Shown: positions 39,756 to 51,605 of the stretch, piece after piece
How the letters are laid out: every line of letters starts with the position of its first letter
Position numbering within the stretch: the first letter of the stretch is position 1
NCBI GenBank assembly: GCA_051294375.1
Contig: CM119266.1
Coordinates: 22,015,875 to 22,079,874, forward strand
Length of the DNA stretch: 64,000 bases
Direction: 5' to 3'
DNA from: Paraspadella gotoi
Lineage: Eukaryota; Chaetognatha
Program-made: the position numbers and the translations under genes
The notes under the pieces: model-generated
What the model was told of the DNA's origin: nothing
What the model saw: only the letters and a program-made list of their open reading frames with translations
Databases searched by the model: none

Positions 39756-42700
39756 ATGATGGAAGAAGACCAGGGACAAGGAGTGCCCATTCAGTCGCTT
39801 ATAGAAGCGGGGGTAGTGGGAATTGCTTCAGGTAATTCATGACGATTGCTTCGACTATTATTTAAGTCTATAATTGTTTTAATTTTCTATGTTAACTTCA
39901 GGAGAAGATGCAGGAGCAACTCATCAACTGGTTGTTCAAGGTCCAGATGGGAGCCAGCAAGTCATTATGATTCAAGGCGAAGGGGGACTGGATGAAATAC
40001 AAAATTATCTTGCCGCCCTTAACAAAGACGCTGGGCAGGTTAGCTAATAAATTGTTTGTAGTTTGCCTATGAGTTTGAATTAAAAAGAAATTGAATTTTA
40101 TTCCTTAGGAAGGAGCACAAATCGTTGATGGGCAAGGAGTAGCAATGATTTCATCTAATACCGAGTTCGCTCAGGTAACGTATTGTTATTGATATTTAGA
40201 AAAGAAAAATTAACTTGATCTGTTTAATTTTGCCTACAGTTCAATGTTATGAATACCGAGGGACAAGAAGGAACCTCAGAATCCATGGAAACGGATGCTC
40301 CTAATCATGATGCGACGGCTGCGAATATCGCGAGTATTTTGGGAGAAGGTAATTTTTCGTTACTCTGTTATTTTAGCAATGAATTCTCATGTTTTTTTTC
40401 TTAATTTTACATTTGGTTTCGGTTCAGCTGGACGAGGTGCTACGGTAACTTATACAGAAAATGGCGGAGCTATCATTACTACGGCGGACGGCACCGTTGT
40501 TCAGACGCAGCAGTCCCTGCAAGAACTTCAAAAGCATTTGGAAGGCTCTGAGAATGGAAATATTGTTCTTGTCCCACCGGACCAGTTACCGTCAGGTAAC
40601 TCATTTAGAATTGTAAATTTTAGTACGATTTTATATTAAACAATAGGTTACTATCATTTTTTTTTAGTAATGATTTAAATAATAAAGATCGTTTACCATA
40701 AATATCAGGGGTAGATGCTGGAAATCTACAAATTGTCCAAACTTCTTCGGGCCCCCAACTCGTCCAAACGGCCTTGGAAAGCGGTGAAGACGGAACTAGT
40801 CAATTGGAAGAAAGGGGTGCCGTCGTTCCAGTCACCTCTGCTCCCGATGAATCCGACATGGAAGAAGGATTTATGCCGGGGGAGTCGCAACAGGTTTGTG
40901 CGTCATGTCACCCCGTTTTTATCGCGATGCGTCGAGAATCAAGATGCCCCCTAAAATCCGTAAAATAACCTTTTTTTTTTGGTGGTGGGGTGATTTCACA
41001 GGTTCAGATCATTCAAGATCCTTCCGGAGGTGGGCAGACTATTCAAATTTTGGACGACCCCGACGGAGATGGTCAACAAATCGTGCTTCAAGAAGAAGAC
41101 GACGATATTGAAGAAAAAGAAACGAAATTCGCCATCGCCCAGGCTGCTGCCGCTGCAGCCGGTGGAAACTCGGAACAATCGGTCATTCTGAACGCTGGAA
41201 ATACATATCAGGTTCGAAGAATGAATAATAATAAATGCCTGTATTATTCATGGGAAAGCTTGTAATGAAAGAAAATTAGAGTCAGTAATATTGCTTTTTA
41301 GACTGTGACAATCGTTCCAAGCGAAGTCAATGAAAATGGGGAAGTTTCCTACGTTCTTATCGTTTCACAACCGGATGATGGGACAAAAACGGAAGATGAC
41401 GAAGATATGGATATGTCCATCTACGATTTCAAGGTTTGTCGAACTGGATTTGATTGCTGTTGATATTTTTAAAGCACAGGCGGTCTATTAACTTTAAAGT
41501 GCTACCAATTCCTTACTGACATTAGGATGAAAACCTTCAAGCGGATGAAGATGGCGTCGTGCGTCGAATGAAAACTATGACTACGAAGAAGATCCACCAT
41601 GCTCAAGTAACTACGACACGAATTTTTTGCTTTTACATCAATGAGATTTTACTTGTCCTCATTGTCTTGATTGCAGTTGCAGACGCAGCAACTAATGTGC
41701 AACTATTGCAATTACACATCACCGAAGCGCTATTTACTAACACGACACATGAAAACGCACAGCGAGGAAAGACCCCACAAATGTGAAGTGTGCGAGAGAG
41801 GATTCAAGACTCTCGCCTCATTGCAAGTATGTTCATAAAACAAAAAATTCGCATTTTTTTCCTTTGTCATATGCTATATAAAGCGATTGTTTTCAGAATC
41901 ACGTGAACACACACACCGGAACCAAGCCGCATCGTTGCAAAGAGTGCGAATCCTGCTTCACTACGTCGGGAGAATTAGTGAGGCACGTTAGATACCGTCA
42001 TACCTTCGAGAAGCCCCACAAGTGTCCTGAATGCGATTACTCTTCCGTAGAGTTATCTAAATTGAAGCGTCACATTCGCTCTCACACAGGTATGAAAACA
42101 TTTCTAGGTGTTGGAAGTGCTAAGGATGAGACGTAGTACGGGAAGGGATGTATTGGACTAGTGCGTTAGATACAAATTTTTACCTAGTGTTTATATTGAC
42201 ACAAAAAGGAAACGGGATTGTAAATGTAAGGTGTTGGCATTCTGATTACTGAAAAAAAGTTCAAGTTTGATTTTTAAAAATTCGTGATGATAATTTAGTA
42301 CTTAAGGAAAGATGATTTTTTTATTTTATTTCAGGCGAGCGACCTTATGCCTGTCCTCATTGTTCGTATGCGAGTCCAGACACATTCAAACTAAAACGTC
42401 ATCTGCGGATTCATACAGGAGAAAAACCTTACGGTAAAACATTATTGAAGAGTAATAATCTGTACTAAAATAACTCAAATAAGTCGAAAGTCAATGTTAG
42501 CCACTCTGGGTCTTTTGCTGATAAATTTATTGTAAAAATTAACGAAAATCATTACTTGCTTGTATCTTATAATATAATATAATATCTTATAATTTATATC
42601 TACGAAAAGTAAGGATCTGCACTCTCTTTTTGAATATAATAGCCTAATGTGCTTTGAAGAAATCTTAAAATATTTTTTTGTAGTTTTAAATGGGTGATAA

Positions 42701-44977
42701 TCGGTTCAATTTCCAGAGTGCGACGTTTGCCATCAGCGTTTTACGCAGAGCAACTCCCTTAAGGCGCACAGACTTATTCATTCCGGAAATAAACCTATTT
42801 TCAAGTGTGAGCTGTGCCCTACAACGTGTGGACGAAAGACTGATTTAAAAATTCATGTTCAGGTAAGGAATCCAACTAACTAAGAAATTAGAATCATTCA
42901 AATTTACCGGATTTAGATTCTCTAACCTAATTCTCTAATTTAGAAACTTCACACTTCGGACAAGCCATTGCGATGTAAACGTTGCGGTAAATCATTTCCC
43001 GATCGTTATACTTATAAACTCCATATGAAGACGCACGATGGTGAAAAATGTTTCAAATGTGATCATTGCCCGTATGCTTGCCTTACCGAACGGCATCTCA
43101 AAATGCATCTTCTCACGCATACTGGTAATTCTTAAAATTGTTATGCTTCGGCATAATGATAGCAGATAACGCATTTGAACATTCATTACAGGGGAAAAGC
43201 CTTTCGAATGCGACGAATGCGACCAGTCATTCAGACAGAAACAACTTCTTAAACGACACAAAAACCTTTACCATACTCCCGACTATCTGCCAAGACCTCC
43301 GCGGGAAAAGACGCACGAATGTGGAGAATGCGACAAAGCTTTTGCTCATAAAGGAAATCTTATACGGCATTTGGCAACCCACGATCCAGAGTTGCAGGGT
43401 TAGTAAAAATGAGAATAAATCAAGAGATGCCGACTTGATCATCCGGCTGTTATTCCGTCTATTTTTTACTATTAATTTATTTGAATTTTGTTTTTAACTT
43501 TTTTTTTCAAAGGTATCATAAAAGAAGAAGACTATGACGACGATTATTCATCGGAAGAAGACACCGACGACGAAGGTTTGGGCAAAAGGCGCCAACAAGT
43601 GGTTCACTTATCTCAAGTCGCCGGCGAGGGAGCCGTTCCGCAGGGACAGCCGATTTTGCTTCAAATGGAGTTTTTGCAACAAGAAGGCGAGGGGACTAAC
43701 GCTGTCGCGGAAGGTGGTCAAGTTGTACGGAAAGTTACTCGGCAAGCGACTCTTCAGACGACGCCAGATGGTCAACAAATCATCATCCTTCAGGTACATG
43801 ATTGGTTTTTTCCCCTAACTTGAACCCTTACCCATCTCTGGAAAAAAATATAAAATCGCCTTTTTCCTTTTTTATATTGTAAATCTGTAATCACTTTGTA
43901 AAGAGTTTGTAACTATTTTATATCCAACTAGGCTGAGCCGGATTCTCCGACTTCCTCTCCAAAAAAATCTCCTGGCGGCTCAACTAGAGCAAGAGGGCGG
44001 CCGCCCAAACCGTCCGTAGAGATACCGTTAGGAGATGGTAAGCACCTAATTGGCTTGTAGATTTTGTAATTTTTCTAAGTGTTAACTGTGAATTCTTAAT
44101 TGTTCATGCTTACAGGATTGGAGTTATTGGACGAAGCTCAAGAGGCAGAATTAGCGGCTTCCATCGAGGGTGTCTCCTCAATAAGTGACGATATAGGTAG
44201 TGCCAACACTGGGAGACGTGCTAGGATGAAGGCTGCTGCAGCCGAAGATGATGCCGCAGAACTGCAGGTATTATTATTTAAAAATGAGTTGACAAGATGA
44301 AAATTTTAATGAAAACTTTTTTAGCTACTAGTACGTAGTACTAATTTATCGGAATTATTTGCGGAATTATTTTTTACTGACAGGCATCTATGAGCGAACA
44401 AATGGTTACGGTAAACGGCGAAAGCGGGCTCATTACACTATCCGGATTAGAGGGTGAAGATGATGACGATGAAATGGGAACCGAATTAAAAATTGGTCCG
44501 GACGGTACGATCGTCGGCGGCAGTACAGGCGGTCTTCGCCATCAAGTCGTCGCAGCCGAGGACGGAACCGTTACTCTCGTCGTAACCGAGGACGTAGATG
44601 AAGACGATGAAATGCCAGGAGAACAGTATGTCATTAACAACGGTGAGTTATACTTACAATTTTAAATTTATGAACATAATATTATTTTTACATGTTTTTT
44701 TTCTTTTTCTACAGAGGACGGCATGATCGAGATTCGTGTTAAGGACGAACACGCGTCCCAAAGTGGAGATTCCTCAGCTGCTAGCGACGTGCTGTCAGGA
44801 GTCACAATTGGCGCAACGGGCGCGCGAATCGTAACTCGTCCAACAGCAACTAATGACATTGAGGACTGCTTTGGATTTGATGAAGACGACGACTCAGCGC
44901 CCCAAGTCGCCCTGATTGGGGCGGATGACGACGACGACGACGACGACGGCGCAGACGATGCCGCTGAAGTTATGTGA
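39756..44977 (+). CDS. CTCF: CTCF chromatin insulator protein (11 zinc fingers)
   Basis: Twenty exons, all with GT-AG borders and matching phases, give 1,066 residues: 39756-39831, 39902-40038, 40109-40174, 40240-40348, 40428-40595, 40709-40893, 41002-41211, 41302-41433, 41526-41606, 41677-41826, 41897-42089, 42335-42433, 42717-42862, 42944-43124, 43192-43398, 43513-43793, 43932-44037, 44116-44267, 44384-44642, 44715-44977. Residues 1-388 are acidic and Gln/Gly-rich with a YDF tripeptide at 358-360. Residues 396-708 hold eleven C2H2 fingers. Finger 4 ([13 protein letters not shown]) and finger 3 (TSGELVRH) are almost identical to vertebrate CTCF, which makes the assignment firm. An AT-hook (RGRPPKP) lies at about 828-834, and the C-terminus ends in acidic runs (DEDDD, then eight Asp). 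In known animals CTCF binds DNA sequence-specifically and stops cohesin to form loop anchors. The start is the first of two adjacent ATGs. Confidence 0.96.
41677..43398 (+). other. CTCF: CTCF zinc-finger array (exons 10-15)
   Basis: Finger first-Cys to last-His order: MCNYC...MKTH (1), CEVC...VNTH (2), CKEC...RYRH (3), CPEC...IRSH (4), CPHC...LRIH (5), CDVC...RLIH (6), CELC...QKLH (7), CKRC...MKTH (8), CDHC...LLTH (9), CDEC...NLYH (10), CGEC...LATH (11). Helix contact residues of fingers 3 (T,G,E,R), 4 (E,S,K,R) and 7 (R,T,D,I) match or nearly match vertebrate CTCF. Finger 5 changes Tyr to Phe and finger 6 differs more. Finger 11 ends in His, whereas vertebrate finger 11 is C2HC, and the linker between fingers 10 and 11 is several residues longer. 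Confidence 0.9.
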
Positions 44978-44996
44978 ATAATAGTCAACAACGGAA

Positions 44997-45007
44997 AATA
45001 AAATAAA
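44997..45007 (+). terminator. Poly(A) signals of CTCF
   Basis: Two overlapping AATAAA hexamers about 20-30 bp after the TGA, implying a very short 3' untranslated region. Confidence 0.7.
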
Positions 45008-46325
45008 GAAGTTTATCTAGAAATTCGTTAACTTTTATTGTATGACTAGGTCGTTTCATAATTAGTTAATTTAAATTTTTTTCTGTTTTCCTACCAAATT
45101 TTGTGGTAGGTAAACAACATTCTTGCTAAGTAAAATTTAGTCTCACTAATTGAGCGATGGAATTAAGTATGTAACATAACATTCTCTGAACGGGCATGAG
45201 GCATACTTCTCTACGTTTAAATTATGCAACCATTTGTGCATTCCTGATTGTGAAGCCGTCTAGAATTAAAACTTTGTTATTGTTACTTTTCTTTGCTATT
45301 TGGTTAATTATCCTCTTAAAACCCATTTAGTATTTTTTATTGCGGCGTTTAATATTTACATGGTTTTTAAAATAAATGTAGTTCTCACTACAAGGAAAAA
45401 GTTATGTATTTACTCAATTACTGGTATAACAATTTTCAGTCGAGGCTTATCCCATGAAAAATGATTAATCCTGCTCCCCTTTACCAATCATTTTTTCCCC
45501 TCTATTAACTTATTTCCAAGTGTACCTACATCAAAATAGTTTTTGCTATGGCTTCTGACTTTAAAAATAATGATATTCATGATAGGACTTTAGGTGAGAA
45601 CTAGAATTAGAAAATTTAAAAAGAAAGAAATTGGGTTGAGGTTAAATAATAACGGTTTAAAGATTTATGTAGGGATTGTTAGAATATAGCTAGAAGTATA
45701 TGCTCATTTTGTATTCAATCTTAAAAATAGTTTAGTACCTTAACTTATCCAGTCTAAAACTTTAATTCAAAATTTGTTTGTTGAAAATGCAATGGAGGAT
45801 ATTAAAGATGGTGAGCCAGTAAGAGATGAATATAAATAATAGAATCCAATCCGAATCCGCTTTTATCTCGACCGGTGACTGATATGAATAATTGAATATT
45901 AAATATGCCTCCACCGGAGGATCCGGTAACACGGGTATGGCTCCATATGCCGTCTTGATTTGTCGTCGTTGGGCTAGGAAAGAAGGGAGTGCAACTTGAT
46001 AAGGCATTTTTGGTTTGTTACCCGAGTTTCGAGATTTTAACATAAAATTCGCTTAAAATTGCCGCTCCTCCTAGTTATGACCCAGTTCGCTTTCAGTGAC
46101 CTCAACATCTTGAAGGAAAACTTCATGAAGGAAAAAAGCTTAATTATTCCGATATTGTTGATCCAGTAAACCAAAACCCACTAGTATAAACTTCTTTAAA
46201 CCATTCTTTAATCGAACTTTTGAATTTATTTTTCACATTCAAATGGTCCATAGCCATGTGTCGCCAGCCTTGAAGTTAAGTTTATTAAAAGTTATTAAAA
46301 GTTGTAAGTTTACTTTTAAAATTTT
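45008..46325. other. Intergenic AT-rich stretch
   Basis: No gene is recognised. A minus-strand ORF at 45,762-46,043 (93 residues, starting MLKSRNSGNK) has a balanced N-terminal half (for example QIKTAYGAIPVLPDPPVEAY) and a hydrophobic C-terminal segment. It has no splice support and I do not recognise it; it might be a small protein or a repeat fragment. Confidence 0.35.
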
Positions 46326-46544
46326 ACATGAAGGACATTCAATAAATAAGCTAATCTTGCCCCTGACTTTGGACAGGCTTTGGTGGTAAAGGCCTCCATC
46401 ACTCTTACAAGATGACTTAAGGCAGGTCCCTGCAAGCTTTCAATCAAGACTTTCTCACAGTCTCGTTTATTCCTTCCCAGAATACCTGGCTTCCCTATCA
46501 ATGAAGTGGTATAATATTTCAAAGAATGTTTCAATTGTATGAAA
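46326..46544 (-). mobile_element. Dispersed repeat family R1, copy 2
   Basis: The reverse-orientation partner of the copy at 3,464-3,679. It carries an intact 72-residue minus-strand ORF (46,534-46,316) that includes LIGKPGILGRNKRDCEKVL and SLQGPALSHLV. The conserved reading frame in one copy hints that the repeat derives from a coding sequence, but the family is not recognised. Confidence 0.8.
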
Positions 46545-47042
46545 AAACCACTCCCTTTAGATCAGCAATTAGATCAGCATTCATTCAGCAATCATTCAGC
46601 CTTACGACATTAATGCGATCCCGGTAGCATAAGGCGAGGATTCTTTCTTATATCAGTAGAAATTAGATATGTATAAAAAAAAATAATTTTTTTAAAATGC
46701 TTTGAAAATAGGAATAGGAAGTAAGAAGTTGGAACCGAACAAATTTAAGGGTATTTAACTAATTTTTCCATTTTTACTTTTTTTATTCCATCAATTTTTT
46801 TTCTTTTCGTTTTGCGTAGCGTAGATTCATTGTATAGTGGCGTTATCAATTACACCTACGTTGAACGTAAATAAACAAGATTTCCATAGCAACGAAAAAA
46901 CATTCAGTCAGGCTAAGTTTTAGCGTAGACGAAACACGGAGGCAAATTTTCTATTTTTTGCTTTTAAGACTACTCAGCTGTTAAGTTGGCTTTAGTTTAA
47001 AGTTTTAAGGACATTCTTATCCGAGTAGTTACGACGAGCAAG
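46545..47042 (+). promoter_or_regulatory. Upstream region and 5' leader of the hnRNP gene
   Basis: AT-rich sequence leading to the start codon. No TATA box or strong motif is clear, and no splice acceptor is needed before the ATG. Confidence 0.35.
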
Positions 47043-48209
47043 ATGGCATCTTCTGAGAGTAGCGAGCAACATAGAAAGCTCTTTATCGGAGGTTTAAGCT
47101 ACAAGACGACAAAGGAAACCCTCCATGAGTACTACGAAAGCTGGGGCGAGCTCGTGGATTCAGTCGTGATGCAGGTACTCATCAACCATAAGATAGACCA
47201 AACCATGAGCGCCACTTTGCAATAAGATATATCATTTGCTTTCTAGGACAAGATGACAGGAAAATCCCGTGGCTTCGGCTTTGTCACCTACCGTCATGGA
47301 GAATCTCTCGAAAAAGCTATGAGCGAGCGTCCTCACGAGATTGACGGCAAAAGAGTCGACCCAAAAAGAGCCATACCGAAAGAGATGGGGAAAGACTCCG
47401 GGAAAATGGATGCATACATGAGCGTGAAGAAAATCTTCGTCGGAGGGATCAGAGACAAGCCAGTGACGGAGGAAGACTTAAAGGCTTATTTCACTCAGTT
47501 TGGTGACATCAAAGACTGCGTTATTATGACCGACAAAACTACGCAGAAGAGCAGAGGATTCGCATTTGTAGTATTCGACGATTATGACTCCGTTGATAAA
47601 ATCGTCATCCAAAGATTTCACGTGATCAACGGTGTGAACGTGGAAGTCAAGAAAGCCATCCCGAAGGAAGAAACGACTTCAATGTCGGCGAGACCGGTCG
47701 TGTATCATTCGAGCGGAATGATGAATTCCAGACCTATGCCTCATTATCCAGGAACATATCAAGGTATTTCCTAACGGTATATCATATATAATTAAATCTC
47801 AAGTTGACTTCCTTCTAACATTATCATCAGCATATGGCCATGGAGGATGGGGAAGTGGCGCATACACCGGGACGCCTCTAATGTCAGCTTCGGCTCCCAA
47901 CATATACGGATTTTCTGGCCCCTACCCGACGACGCCTTCTGCTCCTCCCTATGGCGGTTACAACCCGAGAGATCTACCAACTTATGGAGGTGACTTTACG
48001 ATTTCTTAGTCTCATTTAGTAAATGATGTTGTGCTTTTGATTATCAAGCGAGTTATTTTATCGAAGGTATGGGCCAAAGCAATCCGCGAGTAGGAAACCT
48101 TGGGACACCCAACCCATATCCGGCGTCGGCGATGACGAATGCCGTGTCTTACGCAGCGAGCGGTGGAAGTGGTTTCGGCAGCAACGTTTATGCATCCGAA
48201 AGACGCTGA
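47043..48209 (+). CDS. hnRNP A/B-type RNA-binding protein with two RRMs
   Basis: Four exons (47043-47174, 47247-47763, 47831-47989, 48067-48209) join in phase to 316 residues. RRM1 spans about 12-90 with RNP2 KLFIGGL and RNP1 [13 protein letters not shown]2 spans about 105-182 with RNP2 KKIFVGGI and RNP1 [10 protein letters not shown]. The inter-RRM segment and the string [20 protein letters not shown] closely match hnRNP A1/A2B1, more than Musashi or DAZAP1. In known animals such proteins bind pre-mRNA and control splicing, export and telomeric or viral RNA. The tail (about 190-316) is Tyr/Gly/Pro/Ser-rich ([18 protein letters not shown]) and short; I see no RGG boxes or clear M9-type signal. 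The ATG context is AAGATGG. A poly(A) signal lies at 48,632-48,637. Confidence 0.95.
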
Positions 48210-48631
48210 CGTGGCACCTGAACGAGGGTTGCCTCAAAGCTAGTGTAGTGATATTTAAAAAAAAAACTAGTAACGCCGTTAAGTAATCAATTGCTTAGTT
48301 AAATGATTATTATCGTTCACTCCGGAAAGCTTGCTTTTTTCTTTAGTGATTAAAAAGTTTTTAAATATTGTAATCAGATAAAAATTCAACGAAGTGTGAC
48401 GAAGAAACAAGCAGTTTTCCTGTGAATAATATTGTTCTTGATGCTAACTATTTATATTAGATATAAATCGACCATTTTTTACAAGTGAAATTAGCTTAAA
48501 CTAGTCAAAATTCTAATTACGTCTTTCGAATTATAAAAACTTGCAAATTCCTGTGAAAAAATATTGTAATAATAATAACAAATCTAGAATTTTTTTATAG
48601 AGAATGAATATCTTTTAATCTGTCTTGTATT

Positions 48632-48637
48632 AATAAA
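48632..48637 (+). terminator. Poly(A) signal of the hnRNP gene
   Basis: AATAAA about 420 bp after the stop codon, in AT-rich 3' untranslated sequence. Confidence 0.55.
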
Positions 48638-49796
48638 TACCCAAGTTTTAAAAGATATTTTTTGTTTGTCTAGTTTAGTATTTAAGTTAGACGTATTGAA
48701 AATACTTCATGATTTATTTAAACACGACTTCAAAATTACAATCGTAATTTTGTCTTTCTTTCTCTGACTAAAGCAGCAAAATTGAAATCGTCCAAGGAAA
48801 AGTTTTGGGCGGAATGATGAAGGATGTCGATGTCCTTTTTTCTCTTTTTGCTTTTTGTTGGACGGACGCTGGTTCCCCTCCTCGATCCAGCCTGCAAATC
48901 CTGGAATGCTTTGATCTAAAGCCTCAAAGTGGAGAACCACAACATGGACTACCGTCTCCTCGCTCGCTCCCTCGCGTCTCCTCCTCCGCCGCCTCCTCCT
49001 CCACCACATCCTTCACATCCTCCACCTCCACCGAAATTCGGCCTCACACAAACTCCCGTTTTATCAGCCCCTTTTATTTTCTATCTCTGACTCAGGATCT
49101 CTCTCTCTCGCTCCTGTTTCTCGCTTTTGGACGCTTTTAAGCTGGATCAACTCAGGACTTTCTTCCCCACGTTTTTTTTTGTCCTTTGGATTTCGCTTCC
49201 GTGATCGGTTGGCGGGGGAAAGAAGCGCATTTGCGACGAAACATCACCAGTGATTCTCCGATTCTTACGTTCGCTTTCTCCACCGCTCAAATCATTTCCC
49301 GAATTCGGACCCAAAACCCGTCTTCGTATCCCTATCAATTTCATATCAACTCGGAAACACTTTTTGAAAAGTTTATGAAAAATTTGTTTTTCATTGTCTA
49401 CATTAAGGTTAGTTAAAGGGAGAACTTTAACGGTTAACCTGAATCTTGCTGCATTGGGAACGTATATTAGAATTTCTGAAGTTTGGTTCGCAGTTCGAAC
49501 GTGTCATTCAGTATAGAGATGTATAGCTATAGGTGAATTAGAGGTGATTACGGGATAGGTAGGGTAGGTAGGTAGGTTTTACCAAAATCGAATATGCGTG
49601 TTAAGGTTAAAATTAAACCAAGGGGCACTAGTAATGCTAAATGTCAAAAGCGGAGTTACTTAGAAAAATGAATAAAGGTTAAGTGAGCAGCGAAAATTTT
49701 TCGGTGTGTTTTTTCGTTTTTGGGTAAAGTGGTATAACTAATATTTTGTACACCTTATGGCTTATTTCCAGAAATTGTTGTTATGCAAAATCGAAA
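48638..49796 (+). promoter_or_regulatory. Probable promoter and 5' leader exon of the small downstream gene
   Basis: CT-rich and fairly GC-rich sequence (48,830-49,350) is followed by a donor-like ATTAAG|GTTAGT at 49,407/49,408 and an acceptor TTATTTCCAG at about 49,771. An ORF at 49,186 stays open to this donor in phase 0, but read through the acceptor it hits a TGA in the next exon, so I treat the segment as untranslated. The minus ORF at 48,707-49,009 is an Arg repeat. Confidence 0.35.
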
Positions 49797-50303
49797 ATGT
49801 TATCAGCATTAAAATTTTTGGATTGGAATCATGGAAAACCCGGTCAAGAACCTCATTGTGCGATCATTTTTGATAAGGTAAGTTATCATTCTAAATTATC
49901 CAAATTCGATATCTAAATTCCTAGTTATTATTCCAAACTAAATAATTGTTTCCTTATTTATTGTTTCTTATGTTTAAGATTTCGAATTTTTAAGTTGAAA
50001 TTATTTAATAATTTTGATTATAAATTTTATTTCTTATCGTCTTTTGTTAATTGCTGATTAGTAGTATATCCGTATAACTTTATCGTTTTCCCCTTTTTTG
50101 TACTCAATAAACAATTACACAATTACACATATCGTCAATAGGAGACAAAATTTATTGTTACAATGAGAGAGACAATTTGCTCAATTTTGAACCTGAGTGG
50201 AGGGGGTTATTTACAGACTGGCTTTAACAGTACAATCGGCGATCCCGGAGTTGAATACGCTCTGGAGGCTTATGGAAAAACGAAGATAAAGACAAAAAAA
50301 TAA
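49797..50303 (+). CDS. Small two-exon protein of unknown function (80 residues)
   Basis: Exon 49797-49877 (27 codons, starting MLSALKFLDWNHGKPGQ) ends at a strong donor AAG|GTAAGT. The acceptor GTCAATAG at 50,140 opens exon 50142-50303 (53 codons plus TAA) in matching phase. The second exon reads as ordinary protein, for example SILNLSGGGYLQTGFNSTIG and GDPGVEYALEAYGKTK, with a Lys-rich end. No signal peptide or membrane segment is seen. I do not recognise the family. It is transcribed in the same direction as the hnRNP gene, 1.6 kb downstream. Confidence 0.5.
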
Positions 50304-50855
50304 GTTGGTTTCTTTATAAAAAAATATTTAAGACCGTAACAACAATTATACTAAAAATGTTAATAAGCTTCACGGGCGAAGGATTTTTTTTGGTTGCTTT
50401 TGATAGATTTACAAATTAACAGAATTTTATATAAAAAAATATATAATAAAAATAACAAATATTAAAAAAATATGATATCTGAATTCCTTTATTTTTTTTG
50501 GAAAAATTATTCTTTTCCATTATGTTTTTTTCGTTCTTCTTTTACCGTTAATTCTTTAAGAAAAACTTTATTCTTCATTTTTCATATGCTTCCAGAGCGT
50601 ATTGATCTCCAGGAATGCCGTAAAATCTATATGAAAGTGATTCCTTGTAGTATCATAATTTTGGAACTGGTAACGTTCATTAATAAAAGGTTGAAAAAGT
50701 TTTTTTTGAAAAATCAGCAACAATAGTTTCCCGAGCTTACATAAGACTAGTAGCAGAAGTATAATTCCTTTATTAAATTAGATAAAAATATTGAAAAATA
50801 TATATTTTATATAATATAATTTATCTAATATATTTAATCAACGGATTTGTAAAAA
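50304..50855. other. AT-rich intergenic stretch
   Basis: Very AT-rich. The plus ORF 50,472-50,726 is Phe/Leu/Lys-rich, as expected by chance in such sequence. Confidence 0.5.
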
Positions 50856-50975
50856 GGCTTAAGTGGCGGCTAAGGGCCTTCTAGCTTCTCATAAGGAAGG
50901 TACCGGGTTGAAATTAAACCCGTTACTTGGTGGTCAAACACAAGCTAATGGCTTCACTGAGTCATAACTGGAAGG
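50856..50975 (-). mobile_element. Diverged copy of the tRNA-like repeat
   Basis: On the minus strand it matches the tRNA-like head of the elements at 52,161 and 53,186 at roughly 70% by eye (GACTCAGTGAAGCCATTAGC, then AACGGGTTTAATTTCAACCC). The B-box-like part is degraded. Confidence 0.6.
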
Positions 50976-51605
50976 GTAGTTTAATGGTAACAGTACGCAA
51001 TAGGGTAGCGTGATGAAAAGATTAAGCGACTTAACAATATTTTTTTGCTGCCTCCGCATATGTAATTAAAGAAAATCATGCCTTTTAAATTTTTTTTATT
51101 TTATAAGGATAATACGTTATTGTTTTCCTTTCCTTTAAATATATTGTATTTTGCTTTTCTGTTCCCGACACAATATAAACAAAATATTTTTTGTATTGGA
51201 TAATCATACTATCTCGCATAAAAATATTATTGTTAATTGACTCAAATCAAATTTTTGTTCTTAAGAGCTCCACTCTAGTATGCAATGCCGGTTAATACAT
51301 AAAATTAGCTGACCATTATAATAAATTAGTGAAACAAAAAATAAATCCAGATTAATATTTTTTTGATTTATTATTAGTTCAGATCCGGCATAGTTTGTGC
51401 TCAAACTTTTGTTTTTAGGTTTTTTCGTCAGTTTACTGACCTCGACAAAAGCAACGACGACGTTGTCGATCACGATGATGGCGACGATGATATTATTTAA
51501 CGAACTGATTGATTGATTGATTAATTATTGCAGCTTGCATTTATATTGAATATAAAAAGAAAAAAAAGCATAATCAAGTAGTAAAACAGGTTTTTACTTT
51601 TTTTA

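Noticed and set aside
39756-44977. Assignment as a generic C2H2 or CTCFL-type protein
   Set aside because: Finger order, linkers, near-identical fingers 3-5, YDF and AT-hook fit CTCF; CTCFL is a vertebrate-lineage duplicate.
47043-48209. Musashi or DAZAP1 identity for the two-RRM protein
   Set aside because: The RRM2 string [12 protein letters not shown] and the inter-RRM sequence are characteristic of hnRNP A1/A2B1.
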